A stretch of DNA of 64,000 bases from Abyssisolibacter fermentans (GTDB lineage Bacteria > Bacillota > Clostridia > Tissierellales > MCWD3): NCBI RefSeq assembly GCF_001559865.1, contig NZ_LOHE01000077.1:1-64000 (forward strand). Direction: 5' to 3'. The stretch's first letter is position 1; every line of letters begins with the position of its first letter. Below, in pieces: positions 25,781-34,639 of this stretch. The translations under genes were made by a program, and so were the position numbers. The notes below the pieces were generated by a model. The model had not been told where the DNA came from. It ran no database searches and saw only the letters and a program-made list of their open reading frames with translations.

Positions 25781-26371
25781 ATGATGATATTTATGTTTTC
25801 GCTTGGTATTGTGTTAGCTGTGGTAGATATATATAAACCAACGACAACTTTATTAGGTAATGTAGTTAGAAGGATAATTAATCTAGCTATTGGATTAGTT
25901 TTGATAGCTATTATAGATAAATCGTATCTTTATATTGATTCATATTCGATAATTTTAGGAACAATAATAGGACTGGCTTTTTTATTGACTCATATAATTT
26001 TATCAAAGGGCGTTAAGGTAAAAAGAGAAGATTTTAATATGAGTATGCTGAAAACATGTGTTTTAATATACTTATTAGAACTGCCAGCTGAAGAGTTTCT
26101 ATATAGAGGTATGGTTTTTTTGTCATTATACAAATTAACTAATCTTAAATTAGCAGTGGTTTTAAGTGGAATTATTTTCATGTTGTTACATGCAAAGACT
26201 TGGAAAGAAAACAAATTTGTTATTTTCGGCTCTTTAATCTTAGGTATAATCTGCTGTATAAGTGTCTATGTTACACATAGCATATGGACAGCTGTTATAA
26301 TACATATATTAAACGATTTTGGTTTTTTAACATTAATATCAAGGAGAAATATATTTGAAGAAACACCGTAA
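25781..26371 (+). CDS. CPBP-family (CAAX-like) intramembrane metalloprotease
   Basis: The 196-residue membrane protein has about six helices and the three conserved motifs of the family: EExxxR as Glu104-Glu105..Arg109 (AEEFLYRG), a later FMLLHAKTW His, and HILNDFG near the C-terminus. Bacterial members are often linked to bacteriocin immunity or peptide processing. Probably cotranscribed with the acetyltransferase. Ends before a bidirectional terminator. Confidence 0.85.
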   Translation: MMIFMFSLGIVLAVVDIYKPTTTLLGNVVRRIINLAIGLVLIAIIDKSYLYIDSYSIILGTIIGLAFLLTHIILSKGVKVKREDFNMSMLKTCVLIYLLELPAEEFLYRGMVFLSLYKLTNLKLAVVLSGIIFMLLHAKTWKENKFVIFGSLILGIICCISVYVTHSIWTAVIIHILNDFGFLTLISRRNIFEETP

Positions 26372-26406
26372 AGCTTTTTATCTTGCAATTGTTATTTTTA
26401 CAGCTA

Positions 26407-26447
26407 AAAAGCTTGCATAGTCTATAAAATAGGCTAGCAAGCTTTTG
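26407..26447. terminator. Bidirectional terminator between convergent genes
   Basis: AAAGCTTGC pairs with GCAAGCTTT, with T-rich and A-rich flanks on both sides. Confidence 0.7.
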
Positions 26448-26476
26448 AAATTTCATAAATGTTTCAATTATTTCAA

Positions 26477-26869
26477 TTAGTGATTTTTAAATATATGGTA
26501 ATCCACAAAATACCCAATCGATATTCCTATACTATAAGAAACAAGATCACTCCATAAAAATCCTCTACCTAAAATTAATCCTCCTAGTTTAGTACATCTA
26601 ATAGAATTAATCCATTCAGTACTATATAATTGGCTGAATTCTATACAAAAGCAGAATATCAAACTGATAATAGCAAGTTGTTTTGAAGTTATTTTATTTA
26701 ACAGAAATCCAAAGAGCATAAAAATCATAAAAGCCCATAGTATATCACCAGCGTATATATTAATCCAGTTAGGGAGTACTTTATGTAGTTTTCTTATAGT
26801 TAATCCTGAAAAACTATCGTTAAAGACATGTATAATATATTTCTTAATACATTCATTTCTAATCTCCAA
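26477..26869 (-). CDS. DUF2809-type membrane protein, probably frameshifted at its 5' end
   Basis: The 130-codon frame has the DUF2809 core: YAGDILWAFMIFMLFGF, FCIEFSQLY..WIN, LGGLILGRGFLWSDLVSY. Its apparent start (TTG at 26869) has no ribosome site and its first 25 residues are not family-like. A ribosome site (TTGGAG) correctly precedes an ATG at 26856 in another frame, which encodes a hydrophobic MNVLRNILYMSLTIVF start typical of the family's first helix. The frames would join at the AAAAA run 26809-26813. So either the gene is a recent pseudogene or the sequence has an indel there. Confidence 0.72.
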   Translation of the reverse strand: MEIRNECIKKYIIHVFNDSFSGLTIRKLHKVLPNWINIYAGDILWAFMIFMLFGFLLNKITSKQLAIISLIFCFCIEFSQLYSTEWINSIRCTKLGGLILGRGFLWSDLVSYSIGISIGYFVDYHIFKNH

Positions 26870-26893
26870 TTGTATATAAATTATATTGATATT

Positions 26894-27445
26894 CTATATT
26901 TTTTGATGCTTAAAAAAGTTAATAGTATCCATGAGCTCTGCTTCATTCTCGTATATATCTAATAATTTACCTATTTCGATTGCAAAATCAATATAACCTA
27001 CACCTTTACCAGTAATAATATTACCGTCTACTACTACATTTTGATTTACAAAGTGAGCATCTTCAAATTCTTTATACTCATCCACAGGCATTGATGTAGT
27101 AAACTTTTTACCTTTTAAGATACCCGCCCTTGCCAAATGTATAGGTGCATAACATATAGCTCCTATAAGCTTTTCTTTGTCATTAAGTTTTTGTATAAAA
27201 TCATATAACTCTTGTTTTTTATTAATATTATCTGGATCTCCACCAGGAATAACAAATAAATCTACATCATCTACATTGATATCAGATAATATTTTGTGAG
27301 GTATCATTTTAAATTGTTCCATAGAAGTCACTACACTATCGTCAATACCTACTGTTATAACCTCACCAGCTGCTGATGCTAAATAGTTGGTTAAAATAAC
27401 TTCAAATTGAGCAAAATTATCATACATAAATATATATGTTTTCAT
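26894..27445 (-). CDS. DJ-1/PfpI-family protein
   Basis: The 183-residue protein has the nucleophile-elbow pattern of the class I glutamine amidotransferase-like fold: GAICYAPIHLARAG with Cys98. FVIPGGDPDN contains the glycine loop. Members act as deglycases, chaperones or peptidases, and many remain unassigned. The ATG at 27445 is preceded by AAAGGGGGAA. Stands alone. Confidence 0.87.
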   Translation of the reverse strand: MKTYIFMYDNFAQFEVILTNYLASAAGEVITVGIDDSVVTSMEQFKMIPHKILSDINVDDVDLFVIPGGDPDNINKKQELYDFIQKLNDKEKLIGAICYAPIHLARAGILKGKKFTTSMPVDEYKEFEDAHFVNQNVVVDGNIITGKGVGYIDFAIEIGKLLDIYENEAELMDTINFFKHQKI

Positions 27446-27667
27446 ATTTTTCCCCCTTTCTGTGATTAAGGTAATTGTATAATTACATTTGTAAGAATGT
27501 CAAATTATTAATGTATTTATTAAATTTTCTTAAATTGTAAGTTTAGTATAAAAAAATAATAAAGTTGATACATTAGAGATATTCCATAATAAAGGCGTGA
27601 ATGTTTATATACTACAGATTGATTATCAATATTTTCAAAAGCAAATAAATTTGATTAAAGGGAGAGA

Positions 27668-30139
27668 TTACTCTCCCTTATTAATATTCATCAAAAGAAT
27701 TTCAGATAAAAATCTGACTTCATGATTTGGTATGTTAATTTGATAATATGATTCTAATTCCTTTAATGATTTTTTTAGTATATTACAGTATTCCTTTAAC
27801 TGAGATGTCATATTTACTAAATCCGTCTCCTTAGAAAAATCATCATGAATTATTATTTTTTCTATAAGACGTGCTAAGTGTGCTGCAAATATTAATACAG
27901 TATTATCAGAAAGAGTTTCGCCTAATGTTTTTTGAACCTTATCAATGCATTTATAGATTTGATTTGTTACTTCATCAATATCCAGATAGTCTATATAATA
28001 GCTTAAAAGCCTTGGCAATGTTAGATTCAAATCTAAAGGTATTGGGTTACTGTTTTCTGTTTTGCAAACTCTGTTAATTTGGCAGGAATCATGATATTTA
28101 AAGTCATCAATTATACTTGATGTTAATTTATCTAATTCATTAATAACAAAATGCTTATTTACAGCTTCAAGAACCATAGGAGTATTTACACAGTCTATAG
28201 TCGCTGTTTCAAGCCCTGTTAGATCAGAGACTTTCTTGCCAACGTTAACTAGTGAACCCATGTCAACTAAAAATAATATACCATTTTCTTGGTTTATTCT
28301 AATACAAAATCTAGCTACATTATTAAAAAACTCATTAAAATTTTCATCCAATAGTAGATTAAAACCGTAGGTTACTTTTTCACCAAATATATTATTTACA
28401 ACATTTGAAATGCTGGTAGCCGAGTTTTCTCCATGTGCTAATATGATAATAGGAATACGATTGTTCGTTTTTTCTAAAATATTAACTGAATGAAATAAAC
28501 TTGACAAAAAACTTGTCTCAGCTTTAGGAATTCTGAGTCCAGTAACTTTAGCAATTTCATCAGTAAGTCTCATAGCCAATAAATTTTCTTCCTTAGTTAT
28601 ATTATTTATATTATAGTTAAAGTCCAAATGTTTACTTTCGCTTTCAGAGTGATTTAATATCTGACCTATAAATAAGCTTAAAGCACTTATCATCTGAGGT
28701 GTAATTGTTATGTTGCTTTCTTCCTTAATGATTCTAAGAAGGCGTTCAATTATATTAATAACATCCTTTGGAACAATTGAATATAGTTTCTTAAATTGCT
28801 GTTTATATATCTGAGCCGAATTATAATTGAAGTTTAAGTCTAGTTTTTCTCCTAATGTCAAAATTGCTTGATCTTTTGTATAACCTAAGCTCATTAGTTC
28901 TCTAATATCATCATCTAATTTTTTATACCATTTAGAAGGTGTTAATTTTGTCTTAACAGAAGGAGCATTGATTTTATCAGGGAGAACATAGAGCTTGGCT
29001 GTTTTAATTTTATGATTTTGTTCAGTATATACAGTTAGTCGTATATCTTCAGGTAAACATTGCTGTGTAACCAGCAAATCTTTTTCGTTTAGTATAGTGT
29101 GATTTAAAAAAGCTTTTGCACATGAATATTGAATAATACTTTTTAATTTTCCAATGTTACCCTCTTTAATTCTAGTTAGTAATATTTTTATAACAGGAGC
29201 AGTGATTTGTATAGGAATATTTAATTTATTAGCTTCTATAGTAAATAAAACTTTAATTAATTCAATACGTTCCTTGATAGGTCTGTCATTCAAAGAAGGA
29301 ACATTCAATATGATAGGTATTCTTCTTAAAAAGGTTGTTAATAAGTTTTTTTCAGGGTCTTCTGTAGTTGCTCCTATAATTAAAACATTGTGTATGTCTT
29401 CTTCATTTTCACTTCCAACTTTCCTGTATACTCCTTTATCAATAATAGAAAAGAGCATTTCTTGTCCAGCAGGAGGTAGCCTGTGTATTTCATCTAGAAA
29501 TAAAATGCCATTTTCAGCTTGATTTATCAAGCCTTCTTTTGTAGTTTCTGCACCTGTAAATGCACCCTTTATATGACCAAATAATAGAGAAACTAATAAA
29601 TGAGGATTATTAGAATAATCTGCACAATTCAAAACTACAAAAGGTGTGTTTGATGAATATTTTTTTGTAAAAATAGCGAATTTGTGCATTAAACTTGCTA
29701 TAAGGCTTTTGCCTGTTCCAGATTCTCCTAAAATCAAAGTATGAAGACCGTTTGGAGGATAGAGTATAGCAGCCTTTGCCAGCTCACATAAACTTTTTAA
29801 GCTTCCACCAGAACCTACTAAAGTATCAAAAGGATCATTAGAAGCTGTTTTTTCATTAAGTATTTTGCTTTCATCAAGTTTAATATTTTTATTTTCATCA
29901 TAATACCAACGAGAATCTAAAAATTTTACAGGACGACCTTGTATTTTGATTGCTTTGTTTTCTTTAAATAAGGTATTTAAATCATTACTTGCATTAGCTC
30001 TAGATATACCTAGTATTTCAGCTATCTCGTTTGCTGTGAAGCCGAAAGTATTGAAATTCTCTGTTTTTATGTTAACAAGTTTATCACATGCTTCTATAAG
30101 TGAATTTAAAACCTTGTCTTTTCTTAACATGATTTTCAT
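27668..30139 (-). CDS. LevR-type sigma-54-dependent activator with PRD and PTS EIIA domains
   Basis: The 823-residue activator has an N-terminal winged helix (about 10-75, EIAEILGISRANASNDLNTL), then an AAA+ domain with Walker A GESGTGKS, the sigma-54 contact motif GAFTGA and Walker B GILFLDEIHRLP. PTS regulation domains follow: a PRD-like region (about 460-530), an EIIA-Man-like domain around IIILAHGENSATS, whose His is probably phosphorylated, and a second PRD near the C-terminus. In LevR-type proteins, PTS phosphorylation tunes activity to sugar flux. It is divergent from the PTS-sulfatase operon, which has a -24/-12 promoter and repeated upstream sites, so it is almost certainly its activator. 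Confidence 0.92.
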   Translation of the reverse strand: MKIMLRKDKVLNSLIEACDKLVNIKTENFNTFGFTANEIAEILGISRANASNDLNTLFKENKAIKIQGRPVKFLDSRWYYDENKNIKLDESKILNEKTASNDPFDTLVGSGGSLKSLCELAKAAILYPPNGLHTLILGESGTGKSLIASLMHKFAIFTKKYSSNTPFVVLNCADYSNNPHLLVSLLFGHIKGAFTGAETTKEGLINQAENGILFLDEIHRLPPAGQEMLFSIIDKGVYRKVGSENEEDIHNVLIIGATTEDPEKNLLTTFLRRIPIILNVPSLNDRPIKERIELIKVLFTIEANKLNIPIQITAPVIKILLTRIKEGNIGKLKSIIQYSCAKAFLNHTILNEKDLLVTQQCLPEDIRLTVYTEQNHKIKTAKLYVLPDKINAPSVKTKLTPSKWYKKLDDDIRELMSLGYTKDQAILTLGEKLDLNFNYNSAQIYKQQFKKLYSIVPKDVINIIERLLRIIKEESNITITPQMISALSLFIGQILNHSESESKHLDFNYNINNITKEENLLAMRLTDEIAKVTGLRIPKAETSFLSSLFHSVNILEKTNNRIPIIILAHGENSATSISNVVNNIFGEKVTYGFNLLLDENFNEFFNNVARFCIRINQENGILFLVDMGSLVNVGKKVSDLTGLETATIDCVNTPMVLEAVNKHFVINELDKLTSSIIDDFKYHDSCQINRVCKTENSNPIPLDLNLTLPRLLSYYIDYLDIDEVTNQIYKCIDKVQKTLGETLSDNTVLIFAAHLARLIEKIIIHDDFSKETDLVNMTSQLKEYCNILKKSLKELESYYQINIPNHEVRFLSEILLMNINKGE

Positions 30140-30199
30140 CTTCTTTCTTCATTAGTATTTATGTATTATTATAAAACTGTTTGTTTAGTTTTACAATAT

Positions 30200-30246
30200 A
30201 AAACACTAAAACTTTATAGTGTTTTATAAAAAGTATATAGTGTTTT
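30200..30246. promoter_or_regulatory. Upstream activator sites for the LevR-type protein
   Basis: AAAACACTA at 30200-30208 is a perfect inverted repeat with TAGTGTTTT at 30217-30225, and a direct copy lies at 30238-30246. A fourth copy at 30289-30297 abuts the -24 box. Repeated sites about 50-100 nt upstream of a sigma-54 promoter fit enhancer binding. Confidence 0.65.
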
Positions 30247-30297
30247 GTTTTTTAAAATAACAACACAGGAAAACGTGTTTATTTAATCTAGTGTTTT

Positions 30298-30311
30298 GGC
30301 ATAGGTTTTGC
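30298..30311 (+). promoter_or_regulatory. Sigma-54 (-24/-12) promoter of the PTS-sulfatase operon
   Basis: TTGGCA with GG at 30298-30299 and TTGCA with GC at 30310-30311 have exactly 10 nt between the invariant GG and GC. It lies 40 nt before the EIIB start, beside the activator gene. Confidence 0.85.
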
Positions 30312-30350
30312 AATAATATATAGCATGAAAAAATAAAGGAGGTTCAATTA

Positions 30351-30836
30351 ATGAAAGTAAAACTAATGAGAACAGATGATAGATTGATTCACGGTCAAGT
30401 AATGGTTAGATGGGTTAGCAGTCTTAATGTTAAAGCAATAGTTATTTTTGATGATGAAATTGCAAATGACCCAATGTTATCCAGTATATTTGAACTAGCA
30501 TGTCCAGCTGGAGTAAAGCTGTATATTTCTAAACTAAGTGATGCAGATGGTATAAAGACTAAGGTTGAAGGTAAGCAGGACAATACATTAATACTTAGTC
30601 GCTCTCCAAGAGTTATGGAAAAGGTAATAGAAGCAGGATTTGTTTCAGATTTAGGATATAATATTGGACCAATGAGCAATAAACCTCATACAACTAAATT
30701 AGCTTCATTCTGTTATCTTTTAGATGATGAAATAGAAGCACTAAAGAGAATTAATGAAAAAGGTATTGATATTTTTGTCCAAACCGTTCCTGATGCTGAA
30801 AAGCTTACTTGGGACGATATTATAAAAATAATTTAA
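30351..30836 (+). CDS. PTS EIIB, mannose/fructose/sorbose family
   Basis: The 161-residue cytoplasmic subunit has the family phosphorylation site in RTDDRLIHGQVMVRW, with His14 as phosphoacceptor. It passes phosphate from EIIA to the incoming sugar. AAAGGAGG precedes the ATG. First gene of the sigma-54 operon, 16 nt before the EIIC gene. Confidence 0.95.
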   Translation: MKVKLMRTDDRLIHGQVMVRWVSSLNVKAIVIFDDEIANDPMLSSIFELACPAGVKLYISKLSDADGIKTKVEGKQDNTLILSRSPRVMEKVIEAGFVSDLGYNIGPMSNKPHTTKLASFCYLLDDEIEALKRINEKGIDIFVQTVPDAEKLTWDDIIKII

Positions 30837-30852
30837 AAGAGAGGATGGTTTT

Positions 30853-31605
30853 ATGTCTTTATGGCAAGCGGTACTTATAGGACTATTTGGTTATTTAGGT
30901 GCTAAAAGAACACCTTGGTTTTTTGGAGTTACAGGTGGATGGAATACTATTGGTAGACCATTAGTTGCAGGTCTTATAATCGGAATTATTTTAGGTGATG
31001 TAAAAGCTGGTATTTTAGCAGGAGCAGCTGTACAAGCAATGTATATAGGTCTTGTTACTCCAGGAGGTTCTTTACCAGCAGATATTAACTTTGCAGCGTA
31101 TATAGGTATACCTTTAGCGCTTGTTAGTGGTGGAGGACCAGAATATGCTGTTACATTAGCTGTTCCACTAAGTTTCCTTGGAATAGTTGTATTTAACTTC
31201 CTTATGTCATTTAATGCATCATTTGTACATAAGGCAGATAAATATGCTGAGCAGGGAAATGGTGAAGCTATCATGCGTACCAATATACTAGGTACAGTTC
31301 CAACATTTTTAATTCGTTTTACAGTTATATTTTTAGCTTGTTACTTTGGAGCGCCAGCAGCTCAAAAACTAACTACTGCAATGCCTGAACTTATAGGTAA
31401 TATATTTATAGTTCTTGGTAGAATGTTACCTGCAATAGGTTTTGCATTATTATTAAGACAAACATTAAACGATAAGAAGATGATTGTATTTTTCTTAGCA
31501 GGTTTTGTTGTTGTAGCATCTTTAAATATTACTATTCTATCTCTAGCGATTTTAGCAAGTTTCGTAGCAGTATTAGATGTTATGTATAGAAAGGAGGCTG
31601 CATAA
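30853..31605 (+). CDS. PTS EIIC, mannose family
   Basis: The 250-residue membrane subunit of ManY/AgaW type has the PLVAGLIIGIILGDVKAGILAGAAVQAMYIG signature (residues about 36-66) and TPGGSLPADINFAAYIG. It forms the sugar pathway with EIID. Its end lies 1 nt before the EIID start. Confidence 0.94.
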   Translation: MSLWQAVLIGLFGYLGAKRTPWFFGVTGGWNTIGRPLVAGLIIGIILGDVKAGILAGAAVQAMYIGLVTPGGSLPADINFAAYIGIPLALVSGGGPEYAVTLAVPLSFLGIVVFNFLMSFNASFVHKADKYAEQGNGEAIMRTNILGTVPTFLIRFTVIFLACYFGAPAAQKLTTAMPELIGNIFIVLGRMLPAIGFALLLRQTLNDKKMIVFFLAGFVVVASLNITILSLAILASFVAVLDVMYRKEAA

Positions 31606-31606
31606 T

Positions 31607-32437
31607 ATGGATAATGCAAAAAATAGCAGTAAAATCAAATTGCCAAAAAAAGAAGTACAAAAAGCTTGTTTTAGATTTATATTCTTCTCGCATTGTGCGC
31701 AGAACTTTGAACGTATGATGGGATTAGCATTTACTCATATGATGGTACCAATTCTTAAGTTGTTATATAAAGATCCAGAGGAATACCAAAAAGCATTAGT
31801 CAGACATATGCAGTTCTTTAATACAGAACCTAATTTAGGATCAATTATACCTGGTATTACAATAGCATTAGAGGAACAAAGGGCAAATGGACAGCCCATC
31901 TCTGAGGATTTAATAGTAAGTACTAAAAATGCTCTTATGGGACCTTTTGCAGGACTTGGTGATTCGATTATTATTGGTACTTATATGCCAATATTGTTGA
32001 GTATAGCTTTAGGTTTATCAGATGGTGGTTCGCCACTTGGTGCTATTTTCTACATTGTAGTTTGGTTAGGTTCAATGATTGCAATGCGTTATTGGTTATT
32101 TATGAAAGGTTATAAATTAGGTATCGGAGCTGCAAAGAGTATATTACAAGAAGGCTTAAGTTCTAAAGTAACACAAGCATTGAATATTGTTGGATTAATT
32201 ACTATAGGTGGTGTTAGTGCAAGTTTCGTAAAAGTACCAGTACGTTTTATTTATGAATCAGGCGAAATGTCTATATCATTACAATCTATTTTTGATAAGA
32301 TTATGCCTAAATTACTACCACTTGTACTAGTTCTTTTAGTTTATTACTTAATAGATAAAAAAGGTTGGTCAGTTAATAAAGTTATATTATCACTTCTAGC
32401 TTTTGTTTCTGTTATGGTAGCAGTAGGCATTATGTAA
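31607..32437 (+). CDS. PTS EIID, mannose family
   Basis: The 276-residue membrane subunit has family marks: FFSHCAQNFERMMGLAF, FFNTEPNLGSIIPGIT, ALMGPFAGLGDSI and a terminal hydrophobic segment. ATG 31607 has AAGGAGG nine nt upstream; the frame is open ten codons earlier inside EIIC. EIID occurs only in this PTS family, and the operon has all four subunits. Confidence 0.94.
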   Translation: MDNAKNSSKIKLPKKEVQKACFRFIFFSHCAQNFERMMGLAFTHMMVPILKLLYKDPEEYQKALVRHMQFFNTEPNLGSIIPGITIALEEQRANGQPISEDLIVSTKNALMGPFAGLGDSIIIGTYMPILLSIALGLSDGGSPLGAIFYIVVWLGSMIAMRYWLFMKGYKLGIGAAKSILQEGLSSKVTQALNIVGLITIGGVSASFVKVPVRFIYESGEMSISLQSIFDKIMPKLLPLVLVLLVYYLIDKKGWSVNKVILSLLAFVSVMVAVGIM

Positions 32438-32449
32438 TGTAATTAATGA

Positions 32450-32497
32450 CTTAAAGGGACTAACTCAATATTGAAGCTTGGGATAGCCCCTTTAGTC
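32450..32497 (+). other. Intercistronic hairpin between EIID and EIIA
   Basis: TAAAGGG..CTA pairs with TAG..CCCTTTA over a loop of about 22 nt, followed by a few Ts. It may be an mRNA-processing or attenuation element that sets EIIA and sulfatase levels. Confidence 0.45.
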
Positions 32498-32530
32498 TTT
32501 ATAAATTTCAAGTAGGAGGACATGATTATT

Positions 32531-32944
32531 ATGATTGGTATATTAATTGTAGCTCATAATGAATATGCAAAGGCTTTAATTGATACTTCAAAGATGATAT
32601 ATGGAGAAGTAGAAAACATTGAAGCTGTTTCATTTGTTCATGGAGAAGGGTTAGAAATTTTAAAAAATAAAATATTAGATAAAATCAAAACAATAAATAC
32701 AAGTGATGGGTGTATTGTTTTACTTGATGTGTTTGGCGGAACACCTATGAATGCTTCTGTTATGGCACTTGGAGAAAGAGAAGATGTAAGTTTTGTATAT
32801 GGTACAAATATTTCTATGCTTTTAGAAGTACTGTCAAGGAGAGAAAGTGTTGGTATAAGAGAATTAACTGAAATTGCTATAAATGCAGGAAAAGAAAGTA
32901 TAGGAAGTGTTAAACCCAGATTATTCATAGAAAATTGTGAGTAG
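32531..32944 (+). CDS. PTS EIIA, mannose family
   Basis: The subunit of about 137 residues has the phosphoacceptor His9 in GILIVAHNEYA (the following Gly usual in the family is Asn) and the LLDVFGGTPMNASVMAL loop. The ATG at 32531 gives the family-typical MIGILIVAH start; ATG 32522 is closer to AGGAGG but perhaps too close. The last ten codons and stop lie inside a MITE-like element (from 32912), so the C-terminal residues RLFIENCE are element-derived. Confidence 0.92.
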   Translation: MIGILIVAHNEYAKALIDTSKMIYGEVENIEAVSFVHGEGLEILKNKILDKIKTINTSDGCIVLLDVFGGTPMNASVMALGEREDVSFVYGTNISMLLEVLSRRESVGIRELTEIAINAGKESIGSVKPRLFIENCE

Positions 32945-33147
32945 TGAACCCAAATCTTGATTTGGTGTAAATCACTTACTCCTATGAAGGAACGGAATAG
33001 GAGATACATTAATAAGGATCCTTCTGATTAGAAGATGTCCATTAAATTCTCGACATACCAACTCGGTATGCCTTCAAATTCACTGAAATCTTCTAATTCA
33101 GAAACCTACAACATATTATCGGGAGTTATACGAATAATCAGGGTTAA
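32912..33147 (-). mobile_element. MITE-like palindromic element R2, overlapping the EIIA 3' end
   Basis: About 235 bp. It starts with CCCAGATTATTCATAGAAAATTG-like sequence inside the EIIA gene and ends CGAATAATCAGGGTT. It shares the nested palindrome CGACATACC..CGGTATGCC with R1 (24957) in opposite orientation and carries a CTCCTAT/ATAGGAG hairpin near 32980. It separates EIIA from the first sulfatase without a visible terminator. Confidence 0.7.
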
Positions 33148-33171
33148 AAACTTAAAAAATAAGGTGATGTT

Positions 33172-34611
33172 ATGAGTAAAAAAGATATTTTAATATTTTT
33201 GACAGATCAGCATACCCCAAATGTAATAGGTATTAACAATAAAGATGTTAATACTCCTAATTTAGACAGTTTAGCATCTGAAGGTACAAGTTTTAATAGA
33301 GCTTATACATCATGTCCATTATGTGTACCGGCGAGGATGTCATTTTTAACAGGGCAGTTACCTTCAAAGCTAAATGTTTTTAATAATGAAGAAACTATAT
33401 ACGACGATCAAGCAACATTCCTTCATTCATTAGCAGCTAGCGGCTATGAAACAGTACTTTGTGGTCGTATGCATTTTAAAGGAGTAAATCAAAGACATGG
33501 ATTTACTAAACGAATTATGGGAGATATTACTACGCTTTATTGGGGTACAGGTGGAAAAAACAGAACAGATATGGGACCGTTTATTGGAACAACTAATATG
33601 AAGGGATGTTTAAACGTTATAGGAGGAGGTAATTCTCCAGTATTAGAATATGACAAAGCAGTTATTAAAGCTGCTGTAGATTATTTAAATGAAGAACATG
33701 AAAAACCACAGTGTATTGTTGTTGGTACTTATGCACCACACTTTTCTTATGTAGCACCAGAAAAATTATATAAAAAATATAAAGAAAAATTACCTTTACC
33801 AAAGACTTGGGAAATTGAAACAAATTCTAAGCACAGTGCATTTAAACACATGGAAAAAGATATCTCTATAGATGACTTAAAAGGAGTTAGAGCTTCATAT
33901 TATGGAATGGTTGAAAACATGGACAGACAAGTTGGTATTGTAAAAAAAGCGTGGGACAATTATCTTAATTCAAATGATAGGAAAGGTGTTTATATATATA
34001 TGTCTGATCATGGAGATCAGCTGGGAGAAAGAAATCTATTTGGAAAACAGACGTTTTACGAAGATTCATCAAGGATACCATTAATTATAGCAGGTGATGG
34101 GATAAATGAAAATATTATAAAACAAGGGGCAGTTAGTATAATGGATGTAGCTCCAACAGTTATAGAACTTGCAGGAGCAGAGTTTTTGCCTAATCCTGAT
34201 GGAAAAAGTTTAGTTAAAGAATTGACTACATCAAAAGATGATATTGATAGAAATATTTTTTGTGAACATGTTTTATCTAAAGACGACAATACGCATTTTG
34301 TTGGAAGAATGATTTATCAAGATGCTTATAAATATATTCATTTTTCAGGTTATGATGATGAAGATTTATTATTTGACATCAATAATGATCCGTATGAATT
34401 GAGAAATATAATTTGTGAGAATGAAGATGTAGCAACAGAATTAAAATCAAAAATATTAAAAGGTTGGAACCCTGAATATATTTTAGAGAAACACATAAAC
34501 AGATGTAAAAATCATAAGATAATGAAAAAATGGGGACAAGCTTTGATGCCTGATGAAGAAGAGAGATTTAAAATACCATTAGATGCTAGGATACTTCCAA
34601 AGATGAAGTAA
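33172..34611 (+). CDS. Sulfatase (formylglycine type), cytoplasmic
   Basis: The 479-residue alkaline-phosphatase-superfamily sulfatase has the modification motif Cys51-V-P-A-Arg55 (CxPxR) inside CPLCVPARMSFLTG. Metal-binding Asp12 lies in LTDQHTP, and SDHGDQLGE (about 283-291) supplies further ligands. The Cys must be oxidised to formylglycine, and the maturase gene is five genes on. There is no signal peptide, so it should act on sugar already brought in by the PTS. The specific sulfated position cannot be read. Confidence 0.93.
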   Translation: MSKKDILIFLTDQHTPNVIGINNKDVNTPNLDSLASEGTSFNRAYTSCPLCVPARMSFLTGQLPSKLNVFNNEETIYDDQATFLHSLAASGYETVLCGRMHFKGVNQRHGFTKRIMGDITTLYWGTGGKNRTDMGPFIGTTNMKGCLNVIGGGNSPVLEYDKAVIKAAVDYLNEEHEKPQCIVVGTYAPHFSYVAPEKLYKKYKEKLPLPKTWEIETNSKHSAFKHMEKDISIDDLKGVRASYYGMVENMDRQVGIVKKAWDNYLNSNDRKGVYIYMSDHGDQLGERNLFGKQTFYEDSSRIPLIIAGDGINENIIKQGAVSIMDVAPTVIELAGAEFLPNPDGKSLVKELTTSKDDIDRNIFCEHVLSKDDNTHFVGRMIYQDAYKYIHFSGYDDEDLLFDINNDPYELRNIICENEDVATELKSKILKGWNPEYILEKHINRCKNHKIMKKWGQALMPDEEERFKIPLDARILPKMK

Positions 34612-34639
34612 AGAGACATATGAAAGGGAGTGAGGTTAT

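Noticed and set aside
29154-29522. 122-codon plus-strand frame within the LevR-type gene
   Set aside because: Shadow of the AAA+ domain on the opposite strand; no ribosome site.
30255-30285. cre site upstream of the PTS-sulfatase operon
   Set aside because: The best match (around GGAAAACGTGTTTA) has three mismatches at key positions; too weak to call.
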